Assembly (NCBI RefSeq): GCF_011765465.1
Contig: NZ_CP050265.1
Location: 806,001-870,000 of the forward strand
Reading direction: 5' to 3'
Length of the DNA: 64,000 bases
Source of the DNA: Erythrobacter sp.
GTDB lineage: Bacteria > Pseudomonadota > Alphaproteobacteria > Sphingomonadales > Sphingomonadaceae
In this document: positions 37,135 to 45,031 of the stretch, one piece after another
Position numbering within the stretch: position 1 is the stretch's first letter
Layout: each line of letters opens with the position of its first letter
Notes under the pieces: generated by a model
The model's input: the letters and a program-made list of their open reading frames with translations, nothing else
What the model was told of the DNA's origin: nothing
Database searches by the model: none
Program-made: the position numbers and the translations under genes

Positions 37135-38342
37135 GCGAGCCCGGCGAGATCGTCCGCATTGCTGCCAAGGGCGACGGCGTGACCCCCGACGGTCGCCATG
37201 TCGCGCGCGCCGTGCCGGGCGACCGGCTTGCGGAGGACGGCACCGTGCTCCGCGGCCCCCACCATGTCACGCCGCCCTGTCCCCATTTCGGCCCCTGCGG
37301 CGGCTGCCAGCTCCAGCACGCCGACGAGGACGTGCTTGCCGATTTCGTCCGCGACCGGGTGGTCAACGCGGCAGGCGGGCAGGGCGTCGAGCCGGGCGAG
37401 GTGCTCCCCGTCCACCTCTCGCCGCCCGCCAGCCGTCGCCGTGCGAGTCTCCACGGCCTTGCTACGCAGAAGGGCGCGGTGCTCGGGTTCCGAGAAGGCG
37501 GCTCGCACCGGATCGTCGACATGACAGCCTGTCCGGTCCTGCGCGAAGAACTCTTCGCCCTCGTCGCGCCGCTGCGCGCCTTCATCGCCGCGCATGGCGG
37601 CAAGGGCGGGATCGAGGCGCAGCTGAGCCTTGCCGATCAGGGTGTGGACCTGGCCCTGTCGAACATCGCGCTCGATGGCCTTGCCGCGACCGAGGCGGCG
37701 CTCGATTTCGCGCGGGAGCATCGCCTCGCCCGGCTGTCGATCGACCAGGGCTACGGGCCGGAGACGGTGTGGGAGCCTGACCCCGTGACGGTCACCCTGT
37801 CGGGAATGCCCGTCGGCCTCCCGCCCGGTGCGTTCCTGCAGGCGACCGAGGACGCGCAGGCGCGTATGGCCGCCGATGCCTGCGACTGGCTGGGCGAAGC
37901 GCGCATCCTCGGCGATCTTTTCGCCGGGCTCGGCACCTTCGCCTTCGCGCTGCTCGGGGACGGGCCCGAAGGTCGCAAGGTGCTCGGCGTGGAGGCCGAG
38001 CGCGTCGCGCATCTCGCCTTCAAGGCCGCCGCCGCGCGCACCGGGGGAAGGGCGCTCGCGCTTCACCGCGACCTGTTCCGCGCGCCCTTGCAGGCGAGCG
38101 AACTCGCGCGCTTCGATGCGGTGCTGCTCGACCCGCCGCGCGCCGGAGCCAAGGCGCAGGTCGCCGAAATCGCCGCGAGCGACGTGCCCCGCGTCTGCTA
38201 TGTCAGCTGCAACCCGTCGAGCTGGGCGCGCGATGCGGCGCGGCTCGCCGAAGGCGGCTTCCGGCTCGCGAAGCTGCGCCCGGTCGGCCAGTTCCGCTGG
38301 TCGACCCATGTCGAACTCGTCAGCCTGTTCGAGCGCGCCTGA
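37131..38342 (+). CDS. RlmD/TrmA-family 23S rRNA (uracil-C5) methyltransferase
   Basis: This 403-residue SAM-dependent RNA methyltransferase has a short N-terminal TRAM-like part (EIVRIAAKGDGV) and Fe-S cysteines in CPHFGPCGGCQLQH. The class I domain has FAGLGTFAF and LLDPPRAGA, and the catalytic Cys is in YVSCNPSSWARD. It probably makes m5U in 23S rRNA. It is somewhat shorter than E. coli RlmD because the TRAM region is reduced. The start is GTG 37131, coupled to nnr. Its stop lies three bases from that of the convergent hydrolase gene. Confidence 0.88.
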   Translation: MSEPGEIVRIAAKGDGVTPDGRHVARAVPGDRLAEDGTVLRGPHHVTPPCPHFGPCGGCQLQHADEDVLADFVRDRVVNAAGGQGVEPGEVLPVHLSPPASRRRASLHGLATQKGAVLGFREGGSHRIVDMTACPVLREELFALVAPLRAFIAAHGGKGGIEAQLSLADQGVDLALSNIALDGLAATEAALDFAREHRLARLSIDQGYGPETVWEPDPVTVTLSGMPVGLPPGAFLQATEDAQARMAADACDWLGEARILGDLFAGLGTFAFALLGDGPEGRKVLGVEAERVAHLAFKAAAARTGGRALALHRDLFRAPLQASELARFDAVLLDPPRAGAKAQVAEIAASDVPRVCYVSCNPSSWARDAARLAEGGFRLAKLRPVGQFRWSTHVELVSLFERA

Positions 38343-38345
38343 CCC

Positions 38346-39140
38346 CTAGGCCCGCAGGGCGGCGAGGATCTGTCCGTCGAGCCAGTCGCGATGCTCGGGC
38401 CGGTCATAGGCATGGCCCGCGCCCTCGCAGCGCGCGATCCGCGGGTCGGCCGCATCCCAGTTTTCGGCAAAGACCTGCGCGGTGCGATCGGCGCTCGCCA
38501 GCAGGATGCGCACCGGCCCGGCGAATTCGGCCAGCCCCGCGCGCATCTCCTCGGCGAGGCTCGACGGGGCGGGGCCGGGCGCGAGCGACTTGACGAGGCC
38601 GCGACCGAGTTTCCTGAGGTCCACCCCGCCGCGCAGCAGGCGGGCCACCTCGCGCGGATTTCTGAGCTTTGCGGCATAGCGCGCGCGGATCGCGGAAGGG
38701 GGCGGGGTGGGATCGCTCTCGCCAGCTGCATCGCCGTCCTCCTCGATCGTCCAAGGGTTCGACAGGACCAGCGCATCGAACCCCTTGCCCTTCGCCAGCA
38801 TCAGCGCCGAGGCCGCGTCGCAATTGCCGAAGCCGACCACCCGGTCGACCTGCGGGGCGAGGGCTCGAAACGCCTCGAGCGCGGCGGCGATGTCACGCGC
38901 ACTATGGCGGAAACCCCGGTTCTCGCCCTCGCTATCGCCAATGCCTCGCCGGTCGAAGCGGAATACGGGAAAGCCCGCCCGCGCGATCCGGGCCGCGAGC
39001 AGCGACTGGCCGGAAAAGGCGCCCGCACGGATCTCGTTTCCGCCGCTGACGATCAGCAGCCCGGTCGTGCCCGGTGCGGTGTCGAGCGTGCCGGCGAGCT
39101 TGAGGCTTCCGCAGCCGAAATCGAGCGGGAGCCGGGTCAT
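38346..39140 (-). CDS. XrtA (exosortase A)-associated hydrolase 1
   Basis: This 264-residue alpha/beta-hydrolase-fold protein matches the exosortase-A-associated hydrolase 1 type. The features are LLIVSGGNEIRAGAFSGQ, FDRRGIGDSEGE, the nucleophile-elbow equivalent GFGNCDAASALML (no GxSxG Ser), and a late His in GAGHAYDRPEH. The Cys/Asp in place of Ser is typical of this subgroup. It probably acts on an activated acyl intermediate made by the ligase and carrier protein of the locus; this is inferred from context. ATG 39140 overlaps the hydrolase 2 stop (ATGA). Confidence 0.85.
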   Translation of the reverse strand: MTRLPLDFGCGSLKLAGTLDTAPGTTGLLIVSGGNEIRAGAFSGQSLLAARIARAGFPVFRFDRRGIGDSEGENRGFRHSARDIAAALEAFRALAPQVDRVVGFGNCDAASALMLAKGKGFDALVLSNPWTIEEDGDAAGESDPTPPPSAIRARYAAKLRNPREVARLLRGGVDLRKLGRGLVKSLAPGPAPSSLAEEMRAGLAEFAGPVRILLASADRTAQVFAENWDAADPRIARCEGAGHAYDRPEHRDWLDGQILAALRA

Positions 39141-39841
39141 TGTGCCTCCTCCTCCTCCGCCTCGCCGCCGACAAGGGCCGCCGCGATGATCCTTGCGATC
39201 GCGTCTGCCTGTGCCGCGTCGTGATCGGGTTCGGCGCGCAGCCACAGGCCGGGGCCGCCGAGCGCGCTCTGCGCAATGTGGTGCTGGTTGTCCGAGGGCA
39301 CGGGCTCGGCCTCGGCGAATTCGGCGAAGAAAGTCGCGCCGAGCGGCCAGCCGGCCAGCACCAGACCTTCGCGCCGCCCCGTCTCCATCAGCGCCTCGGA
39401 GCTTTCCTCGCGCCCTTCCTCGCGCGCGGCGATGGTGCGGGCGCGGATCATCCCGCGCAGCTGCTTCGGCCCGTTTTGGGGGGCATAGCGCCAGCAGGGA
39501 AGGCTCTCGGGTGCAAGCAGCGCTCCCGCCCGGATCGCAAGCACGTGGGTCGCCGCGAAAGCCTCCGTCGCCGCCTGCGCCGCCGCGCGCCAGTGCGCGA
39601 TGGTCTGGTCCTCCAGCGGTGCAAGGCTTTCATTGCAGCCGGGAAGGTCGGGCAGGAAACTGTCGATCCCGGCCTCGTCGAGCCGCCGCATGACCTCGAC
39701 GGTGAAATGGCGCAGCTTGTTCGCCTCGTCGAACCAGGCAGGCAGGACGATTAGCCGGGCCGCGCGTCCGCTATCGAAGGAGAAGAGCAGTTCCTCGCGC
39801 GTCGCGCCGTCGATAAGCGGGGCCGTCCAGGTGCCGATCAC
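39137..39841 (-). CDS. XrtA-associated hydrolase 2
   Basis: This 234-residue protein fits the second hydrolase-like family of exosortase A loci. It has a domain start RLIVLPAWFDEANKLRH, LPDLPGCNES, and VLAIRAGALLAPES where a catalytic elbow would be. The last lacks a Ser nucleophile, so it may not hydrolyse by the usual triad. The C-terminus is very acidic (GGEAEEEEAQ). The start is GTG 39841 with AGGAG seven bases upstream. It lies between the acyl carrier gene and hydrolase 1 in one minus-strand arm. Confidence 0.8.
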   Translation of the reverse strand: MIGTWTAPLIDGATREELLFSFDSGRAARLIVLPAWFDEANKLRHFTVEVMRRLDEAGIDSFLPDLPGCNESLAPLEDQTIAHWRAAAQAATEAFAATHVLAIRAGALLAPESLPCWRYAPQNGPKQLRGMIRARTIAAREEGREESSEALMETGRREGLVLAGWPLGATFFAEFAEAEPVPSDNQHHIAQSALGGPGLWLRAEPDHDAAQADAIARIIAAALVGGEAEEEEAQ

Positions 39842-39869
39842 GCAAGGCTCCTGTCAGTCGGGTGAAGGA

Positions 39870-40202
39870 TCAACCTTTGGCGAGCTTGGCCTCGGCGAAA
39901 GCGAGCAATCCGCCATAGGTTTCGAGCATTTCGCCGTCCACATCCTCGTCGTCGATCATGATGTCGAGCCGGTCCTCCATCTCGGTCAGGAGGCCCGCCA
40001 CCGCCATGGAATCGAGTTCCGGAAGATGGCCGAACAGGCCGGATTCCGGGCCCAGCGCCGCGGCCTGGGCGGCGTCGATGCCGAGCACGTCCGCGATGAT
40101 CGCCTTCAATTCGCTGTCGATGGCATTCCGGTCCATTCCCGTTCCCGTCTGGCTGCCTTCCGCATCGGCTGCGGCGGTGTTGATGGCCGGATTGGTGCTC
40201 AT
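39870..40202 (-). CDS. acyl carrier protein of the XrtA locus
   Basis: This 110-residue protein has an ACP core: DSELKAIIADVLGID, then the phosphopantetheine-attachment Ser in ELDSMAVAGLL, and an acidic helix (IMIDDEDVDGE). It should carry an acyl or aminoacyl group activated by the AMP-ligase of the locus. ATG 40202 has AAGGGA upstream but gives a 22-residue N-terminal tail; ATG 40136 would begin right at the conserved core. It is the second gene of the minus-strand arm. Confidence 0.88.
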   Translation of the reverse strand: MSTNPAINTAAADAEGSQTGTGMDRNAIDSELKAIIADVLGIDAAQAAALGPESGLFGHLPELDSMAVAGLLTEMEDRLDIMIDDEDVDGEMLETYGGLLAFAEAKLAKG

Positions 40203-40270
40203 TGCGATCGGATCCCTTGCTGGACGCGCGCAGCATTCGCAAAGGCGCGGCCCCTTCGTGGTGCGCGGCC

Positions 40271-41293
40271 TTAGCCAGCAGGCGGCGCGGGCGCAAGTTC
40301 CGGGACGTGCGCTTCGGTCAGGCGGCGCGCGGCGAGGCGGGCAAGATCGATCCAGGCGCGCGGGCGTGTCATCGCGAGACAGTCGATCTGGTAGCGCGGG
40401 CGCACTTCCTCCATCCAGTCGGCCTTGTAGGGCTGGTCGCCCGTGCCGAAATCGACCGTGGAGACCCCGTCGCGGTCGATGACGTGCTCGAACAGGGCGG
40501 CCGTCAAGGTCGTTCCGGCGGAGAGGTGGCGGTGGCTTTCGAGATGGGCGAGCTTGTGGATGAAGGCCGTGCCCGCCTCGACCGTCCAGCATTGCGCCGC
40601 GACCGGCTCCTCTTCGTGCCAGGCCATGCCGAAGCGTAGCCGTCCCGCCGCTCCCTCGGCCTGGGCGAAGTCGCGCAGCATCGCAGGTTGATCCTCCTCC
40701 GGCTTCCAGCTTTCGGCGTAGATGCGTTCGTAATGCGCCCACAGGTCGGGATCGAAATGGGTCAGCACACGCGTTTCGACCTTCTTCGCCTTGCGTTTCA
40801 ATGTGGTGCGCATCCGCCCCGGGCGACCCGCCCAGTATTCTGCGAAGCTGCGTCCGCGCACGTGCAGCACGTGGTTGAGATCGCACACGGTCACTTCCAC
40901 ACGCCACCCGGCGGCGCGAAAGGCGCGGGCGAGGCGGGAGGCCGAGCCGTCCTCCTCCGGCACGGGTGCGAGCGTCACACGGTGGCCTTTCGCCTTGAGC
41001 TGGCGCGCGATCTCGACCAGCAGGCGGTCGCCGCGCTCGCCGGGCGGGGCAAGCTGGCGCCAGGTGAAGCTGTACCAGTTGCGCAAGGGGGCGATCCGCC
41101 CGTCCTTTTCGGTCAGCGCAAGGGCGGCGCGCGTGTCGGCCTCGCCGGCGATCGCGATCAGCGGGACCAGCCCGGTCGCGGCGAGCAGTTCGTACCACTC
41201 TGCCCGGTCGAAGGGCGAGGGCGCGGGAAGACTGTGCGCGCCCGCAAGATCGCGCAGGGCGTTAACGCTATCGTGACAGGTCGATACGATCAT
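40271..41293 (-). CDS. GNAT/FemAB-like acyltransferase of the XrtA locus
   Basis: This 340-residue protein has a BioF2/FemAB-type GNAT domain. The central part shows YWAGRPGRMRTTLKRKAKKVE and ESWKPEEDQP; later come AFIHKLAHLESHRHLSAGT and DFGTGDQPYKADW, which line the acyl- or aminoacyl-binding groove in this superfamily. It probably transfers the group carried by the ACP to a sugar. It leads the minus-strand arm, starting 58 bases from the divergent ligase gene. A second FemAB-like gene lies at 51239. Confidence 0.83.
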   Translation of the reverse strand: MIVSTCHDSVNALRDLAGAHSLPAPSPFDRAEWYELLAATGLVPLIAIAGEADTRAALALTEKDGRIAPLRNWYSFTWRQLAPPGERGDRLLVEIARQLKAKGHRVTLAPVPEEDGSASRLARAFRAAGWRVEVTVCDLNHVLHVRGRSFAEYWAGRPGRMRTTLKRKAKKVETRVLTHFDPDLWAHYERIYAESWKPEEDQPAMLRDFAQAEGAAGRLRFGMAWHEEEPVAAQCWTVEAGTAFIHKLAHLESHRHLSAGTTLTAALFEHVIDRDGVSTVDFGTGDQPYKADWMEEVRPRYQIDCLAMTRPRAWIDLARLAARRLTEAHVPELAPAPPAG

Positions 41294-41351
41294 TCTACCC
41301 AGTCCGCTCCGCCTTCTTCGAACGCTCCATCGCTCCTTCTGGAAAAGCCCG

Positions 41352-42923
41352 ATGTCCAGCCTCTCCCAGCCCGAGACCGCCGGTAAAGCCCCTCCGTCGC
41401 CCGATCCCGCGCCGCGCCCGATCGACCATGTCGCGGTGCTGGCGGCGGAGCGGGGCAGGGGTTCGGACCCGGCGCTCGTCTTGCGCTCGGGGGTTCTAAG
41501 CCACGATGCGTTAAACTTGCGTGTTGACGATCTTGCCGCCTGGCTGGCGCGCGAAGTGCCCGAGAAGGGCGCTCGGGTGGCGACATGGGCGGCGAAGGGA
41601 GAGCTCGCCTGCCTCATGCCGCTCGCCGCGGCGCGCGCGGGGCTGGTCCACGTGCCGATCAACCCGCTTCTGAAGCGGATGCAGGTCGCCCATATCCTCG
41701 CCGACAGCGGGGCGCGGTTGCTGGTGGGCACGGGCTCACGGCTCGCTTCGCTGGAGGCGGGCGACGTGCCTGAAGGATGCGTTACGGTCGAGGAAGCCGA
41801 CGCCCTGACGGCTGCGAGTGAGGCGGGGGAGGGGCCGGGCCCGTCCGATGCCGACCCGGACGATCTTGCCGCGATCCTCTACACCAGCGGTTCGACCGGG
41901 CGGCCCAAGGGGGTGATGCTGAGCCATGCGAATATGTGGCTCGGTGCGGTGTCGGTCGCGCATTACCTCAAGCTGGCGCATGATGACGTGACGCTTGCGG
42001 TGCTGCCATTGAGCTTCGACTACGGGCAGAATCAGCTTTTCTCGACCTGGCTGGCCGGGGGAAGTGTCGTGCCGCTCGACTTCCTCTTCCCGCGCGACGT
42101 GGCAAATGCTTGCGCCAAGCACGGCGTGACGACGCTGGCGGCGGTCCCGCCGCTGTGGGTGCAGCTGGCCGAGATCGACTGGAAGACGGAGGAAAGCGCC
42201 CCGCTGCGACGCCTGACCAACAGCGGGGGCGCGCTGACGGTTGAGCTTGTGCAATCGCTCCGGGGGATTTTCCCGCAAGCCGATCTCTATCCGATGTATG
42301 GACTGACCGAGGCTTTCCGGTCGACCTTCCTTGATCCGGCTTTGGTCAAAAAACATCCGACATCAATGGGTAAGGCGATACCTTTCGCAGAGATTCTGGT
42401 GATTGGCGATTCCGGCGAAGTCGCCGCTCCGGGTGAGGAGGGCGAGCTCGTCCATTGCGGGCCGCTGGTGGCGCAGGGTTACTGGCAGGACCCCGAGCGA
42501 ACCGCCGAACGCTTCCGGCCAGCGCCTGCCGCCTCGCGTTATGGCGGGACCGCGGTGTGGTCGGGCGACCGGGTTCGACGCGATTCCGAAGGGTTGCTGC
42601 ATTTCGTCGCGAGGCGCGATGCGATGATCAAGAGCGCGGGCAACCGCATCTCCCCGCAGGAGGTGGAGGAGGCCGCGCTCGCGACCGGCCTTGCAACCGA
42701 GGCGGTGGCATTGGGCGTGCCGGATCCCCGGCTCGGGCAGGCGGTCCACCTGGTCGTGCGCGGGCCGGGCGATGCCGATGCGCTCGCCAAGGCGCTCAAG
42801 ACTGCGCTGCCCAATTTCATGCAGCCCGCCGTCATTCACTGGCGCGAAGCCCTGCCGCTCAATCCCAATGGCAAGATCGACCGCACCGCGCTCGCCGCCG
42901 AACTCAAGGACACCGCCGCATGA
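41352..42923 (+). CDS. XrtA-associated acyl-CoA ligase, AMP-forming
   Basis: This 523-residue ANL-superfamily enzyme adenylates a carboxylic or amino acid and probably loads the ACP encoded on the other strand. Motifs are YTSGSTGRPKGVMLSH, PMYGLTEAFRSTFLDP, WSGDRVRRDSEGLLHFVARRDAMIK, and LNPNGKIDRTAL with the catalytic Lys. Order and context match the exosortase-A-associated AMP-ligase family. It opens the plus-strand arm and overlaps the decarboxylase by ATGA (42920-42923). Confidence 0.9.
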   Translation: MSSLSQPETAGKAPPSPDPAPRPIDHVAVLAAERGRGSDPALVLRSGVLSHDALNLRVDDLAAWLAREVPEKGARVATWAAKGELACLMPLAAARAGLVHVPINPLLKRMQVAHILADSGARLLVGTGSRLASLEAGDVPEGCVTVEEADALTAASEAGEGPGPSDADPDDLAAILYTSGSTGRPKGVMLSHANMWLGAVSVAHYLKLAHDDVTLAVLPLSFDYGQNQLFSTWLAGGSVVPLDFLFPRDVANACAKHGVTTLAAVPPLWVQLAEIDWKTEESAPLRRLTNSGGALTVELVQSLRGIFPQADLYPMYGLTEAFRSTFLDPALVKKHPTSMGKAIPFAEILVIGDSGEVAAPGEEGELVHCGPLVAQGYWQDPERTAERFRPAPAASRYGGTAVWSGDRVRRDSEGLLHFVARRDAMIKSAGNRISPQEVEEAALATGLATEAVALGVPDPRLGQAVHLVVRGPGDADALAKALKTALPNFMQPAVIHWREALPLNPNGKIDRTALAAELKDTAA

Positions 42924-44146
42924 AGCCCGTCGGCCCGATCCCCCCCGGCTACGAGACGCTGGACGGCGAACTCGCCATTTCCGGCCGCACGGCGAGCGCG
43001 CTGGTCGACGGAGCGGGCGGCACTCCGCTGTTCGTCTATTCGCGCGCGCTCCTGAGCAAGCGCGTCGCCGACCTGCGCAAAGCCCTGCCGGAGCGGATCG
43101 GGGTCAATTACGCGGTCAAGGCCAACCCCATGGCCGAGGTCGTCGCCCACATGGAGCCGCTGGTGGACGGTTTCGACATCGCCTCCTCGGGCGAACTCGC
43201 GATCCTTCAGCGCGTGGGCATCGACCCGGCCCGCATCAGCTTCGCCGGGCCGGGCAAGCGCGACGACGAACTCGAAGCCGCGATCGCCGCCGGGGTCACG
43301 CTCAATTGCGAATCCGCCGGCGAGGCGGCGCGGTCGCTCGCGATCGGCGAGCGGCTCGGCAAGGCACCGCGCATCGCGATCCGGGTCAATCCCAGTTTCG
43401 AGCTCAAGGGCTCGGGCATGAAGATGGGCGGCGGGGCCAAGCAGTTCGGGGTCGATGCGGAGAAAGTGCCCGCATTGGCCCGCAACGTCATCGGCGAAGG
43501 AGCCGAATGGCGCGGCCTCCATATCTTCACCGGCAGCCAGGCGCTGAGCGCAGAAGCCATCGCAGAAACGCAGGGCAACGTCTTGAAACTGGCTGCGGAA
43601 CTTGCCGAGGAGATCGGCCACGGTCTGCCCAAGCTCAACATGGGCGGCGGTTTCGGCATACCCTATTTCCCCGGCGACGAACCGCTCGACCTCGTCGCCG
43701 TGGGCGCGGCGCTCGCGGAGCGGGTCGCGCACCTGCCGCCGGTGCTCGCCGAAACCGAACTCTGCCTTGAACTCGGGCGCTATCTCGCGGGCGAGGCGGG
43801 GGTCTACCTGTGCCGCGTCATCGACCGCAAGGAGAGTCACGGCGTGACCTATCTCGTCACCGATGGCGGACTCCACCACCAGCTTGCCGCCTCTGGCAAT
43901 TTCGGGACCGTGGTGCGGCGCAATTACCCTTCGGCCATCGCAACCCGCTATGGCGAGGAACCGGTGGAGGAGGTCAACATCGTCGGCTGCCTTTGCACCC
44001 CGCTCGACCGGCTCGCCGACCAGGCGATGATGCCGCGCGCGGATGTCGGCGACATCGTCGCGGTGTTCTGCGCCGGGGCGTATGGCGCGACCGCTTCGCC
44101 GAGCGCCTTCCTCGGCCACGGTCCGGCACGCGAACTGGTGGTCTGA
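42920..44146 (+). CDS. XrtA-associated PLP-dependent (DapDC-like) decarboxylase
   Basis: This 408-residue fold-type III decarboxylase resembles diaminopimelate/ornithine decarboxylases. PLP Lys is in NYAVKANPMAEV; other motifs are FDIASSGELAIL, HIFTGSQAL, the glycine-rich LNMGGGFGIPY, ELGRYLAGEAG, and VGCLCTPLDRL with the active-site Cys. It may supply an amine or amino acid for the carrier/ligase system. Its start overlaps the ligase stop, so the two enzymes probably work in sequence. A palindromic terminator-like element follows. Confidence 0.92.
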   Translation: MKPVGPIPPGYETLDGELAISGRTASALVDGAGGTPLFVYSRALLSKRVADLRKALPERIGVNYAVKANPMAEVVAHMEPLVDGFDIASSGELAILQRVGIDPARISFAGPGKRDDELEAAIAAGVTLNCESAGEAARSLAIGERLGKAPRIAIRVNPSFELKGSGMKMGGGAKQFGVDAEKVPALARNVIGEGAEWRGLHIFTGSQALSAEAIAETQGNVLKLAAELAEEIGHGLPKLNMGGGFGIPYFPGDEPLDLVAVGAALAERVAHLPPVLAETELCLELGRYLAGEAGVYLCRVIDRKESHGVTYLVTDGGLHHQLAASGNFGTVVRRNYPSAIATRYGEEPVEEVNIVGCLCTPLDRLADQAMMPRADVGDIVAVFCAGAYGATASPSAFLGHGPARELVV

Positions 44147-44205
44147 CGCACCGCCCGACAGCCGCGCGTTAACCTGCCGCAGATCCCTGTCCCAAGGCGG
44201 GATAG

Positions 44206-44226
44206 GCCCGCAATTGCGGGCTTATT
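44206..44226 (+). terminator. possible terminator after the decarboxylase gene
   Basis: GCCCGC (44206-44211) and GCGGGC (44216-44221) form a perfect stem around AATT, followed by TTATT. This would separate the ligase-decarboxylase pair from the export genes. The T-tract is short, so read-through is likely. Confidence 0.45.
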
Positions 44227-44277
44227 CCTAACATTCTGTTCACCATTTTCGGGCACACGCAGCAGTGCAACTCGCGA

Positions 44278-44320
44278 GGGCCGGATGGTGCAGGTCGCTC
44301 CTGCACGGATCGTGCGGCCC
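44278..44320 (+). other. nested hairpin in the leader of the EpsL gene
   Basis: An outer stem GGGCCG/CGGCCC (44278-44283 with 44315-44320) encloses an inner perfect stem GTGCAGG/CCTGCAC (44288-44294 with 44300-44306, five-base loop). It ends 30 bases before the EpsL start codon and may be a regulatory RNA structure or an operator. Confidence 0.45.
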
Positions 44321-44350
44321 GTCGCAGTCACGGCCCGAGGACCAGTATCG

Positions 44351-45016
44351 ATGTTTTCCAACCCGCTCTTTTCTGTTCCGCCCCAGGCTCGGCTCGCGCG
44401 GCCCATCGGCCTCATCGGCGTGTCGCTGGCCCTCGCCGCTTGCGCCGGGACCGGCCCGGAACTGCCGCCCGCGACCTACACCGCCGCGGCCGAACAGCCT
44501 TCGGAGGAATACCGCATCGGCCCGCTCGACGACATCACCATCCACGTCTGGCGCAACCCGGAATTGAGCGCGGAGAAGGTCAAGGTCCGCCCCGACGGGC
44601 GGCTGACCATCCCGCTGGTGCAGGACATCCCGGCGGTCGGCAAGACCGCGACCGAACTACAGGATTACATCGCGGGCGAACTCGCCCAGTATATCGAGCA
44701 GCCGATCGTTTCGGTGATCGTCAACACGCCCGGCGGAACCTACGACCAGCGGGTGCGCGTCGTCGGCTCGACCGAACAGCCCGCTTCGCTTCCCTACCAG
44801 GCCAACATGACCGTGCTCGATGCGATGATCGCCGTCGGGGGCCTCGGCGAATTCGCCAGCGGCAACCGCGCCAAGCTGATCCGGCTCGACCGCGAAAGCG
44901 GCACGCAGAAGGAATACCGCCTGCGCCTCGCCGACCTGCTCAAGCGCGGCGATGCGAGCGCCAATGTGATGCTGCGGCCGGGCGATACGATCATCATTCC
45001 GGAGAGCCGCTTCTAA
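44351..45016 (+). CDS. XrtA-associated polysaccharide export lipoprotein (EpsL/Wza type)
   Basis: This 221-residue outer-membrane polysaccharide export protein has a lipoprotein signal (IGLIGVSLALAAC, lipobox LAAC). The export domain starts at YRIGPLDDITIHVWRNPELS and includes GRLTIPLVQDIPAVGKTATELQ; an SLBB-like part follows with AVGGLGEFASGNRAKL and LRPGDTIIIPESRF. It should form the outer-membrane channel for the polysaccharide. ATG 44351 has GAGGA nine bases upstream; ATG 44285 lies inside the leader hairpin and is rejected. Confidence 0.92.
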   Translation: MFSNPLFSVPPQARLARPIGLIGVSLALAACAGTGPELPPATYTAAAEQPSEEYRIGPLDDITIHVWRNPELSAEKVKVRPDGRLTIPLVQDIPAVGKTATELQDYIAGELAQYIEQPIVSVIVNTPGGTYDQRVRVVGSTEQPASLPYQANMTVLDAMIAVGGLGEFASGNRAKLIRLDRESGTQKEYRLRLADLLKRGDASANVMLRPGDTIIIPESRF

Positions 45017-45031
45017 CGGGGCGCCGGGCGA

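Noticed and set aside
39137-39841. Catalytic Ser hydrolase assignment for hydrolase 2
   Set aside because: No GxSxG elbow is visible (IRAGALL at that place), so only the family and locus association are claimed.
44285-44350. Upstream ATG (44285) as the EpsL start
   Set aside because: It lies within a stable hairpin, and the lipoprotein signal with its ribosome-binding site begins at 44351.
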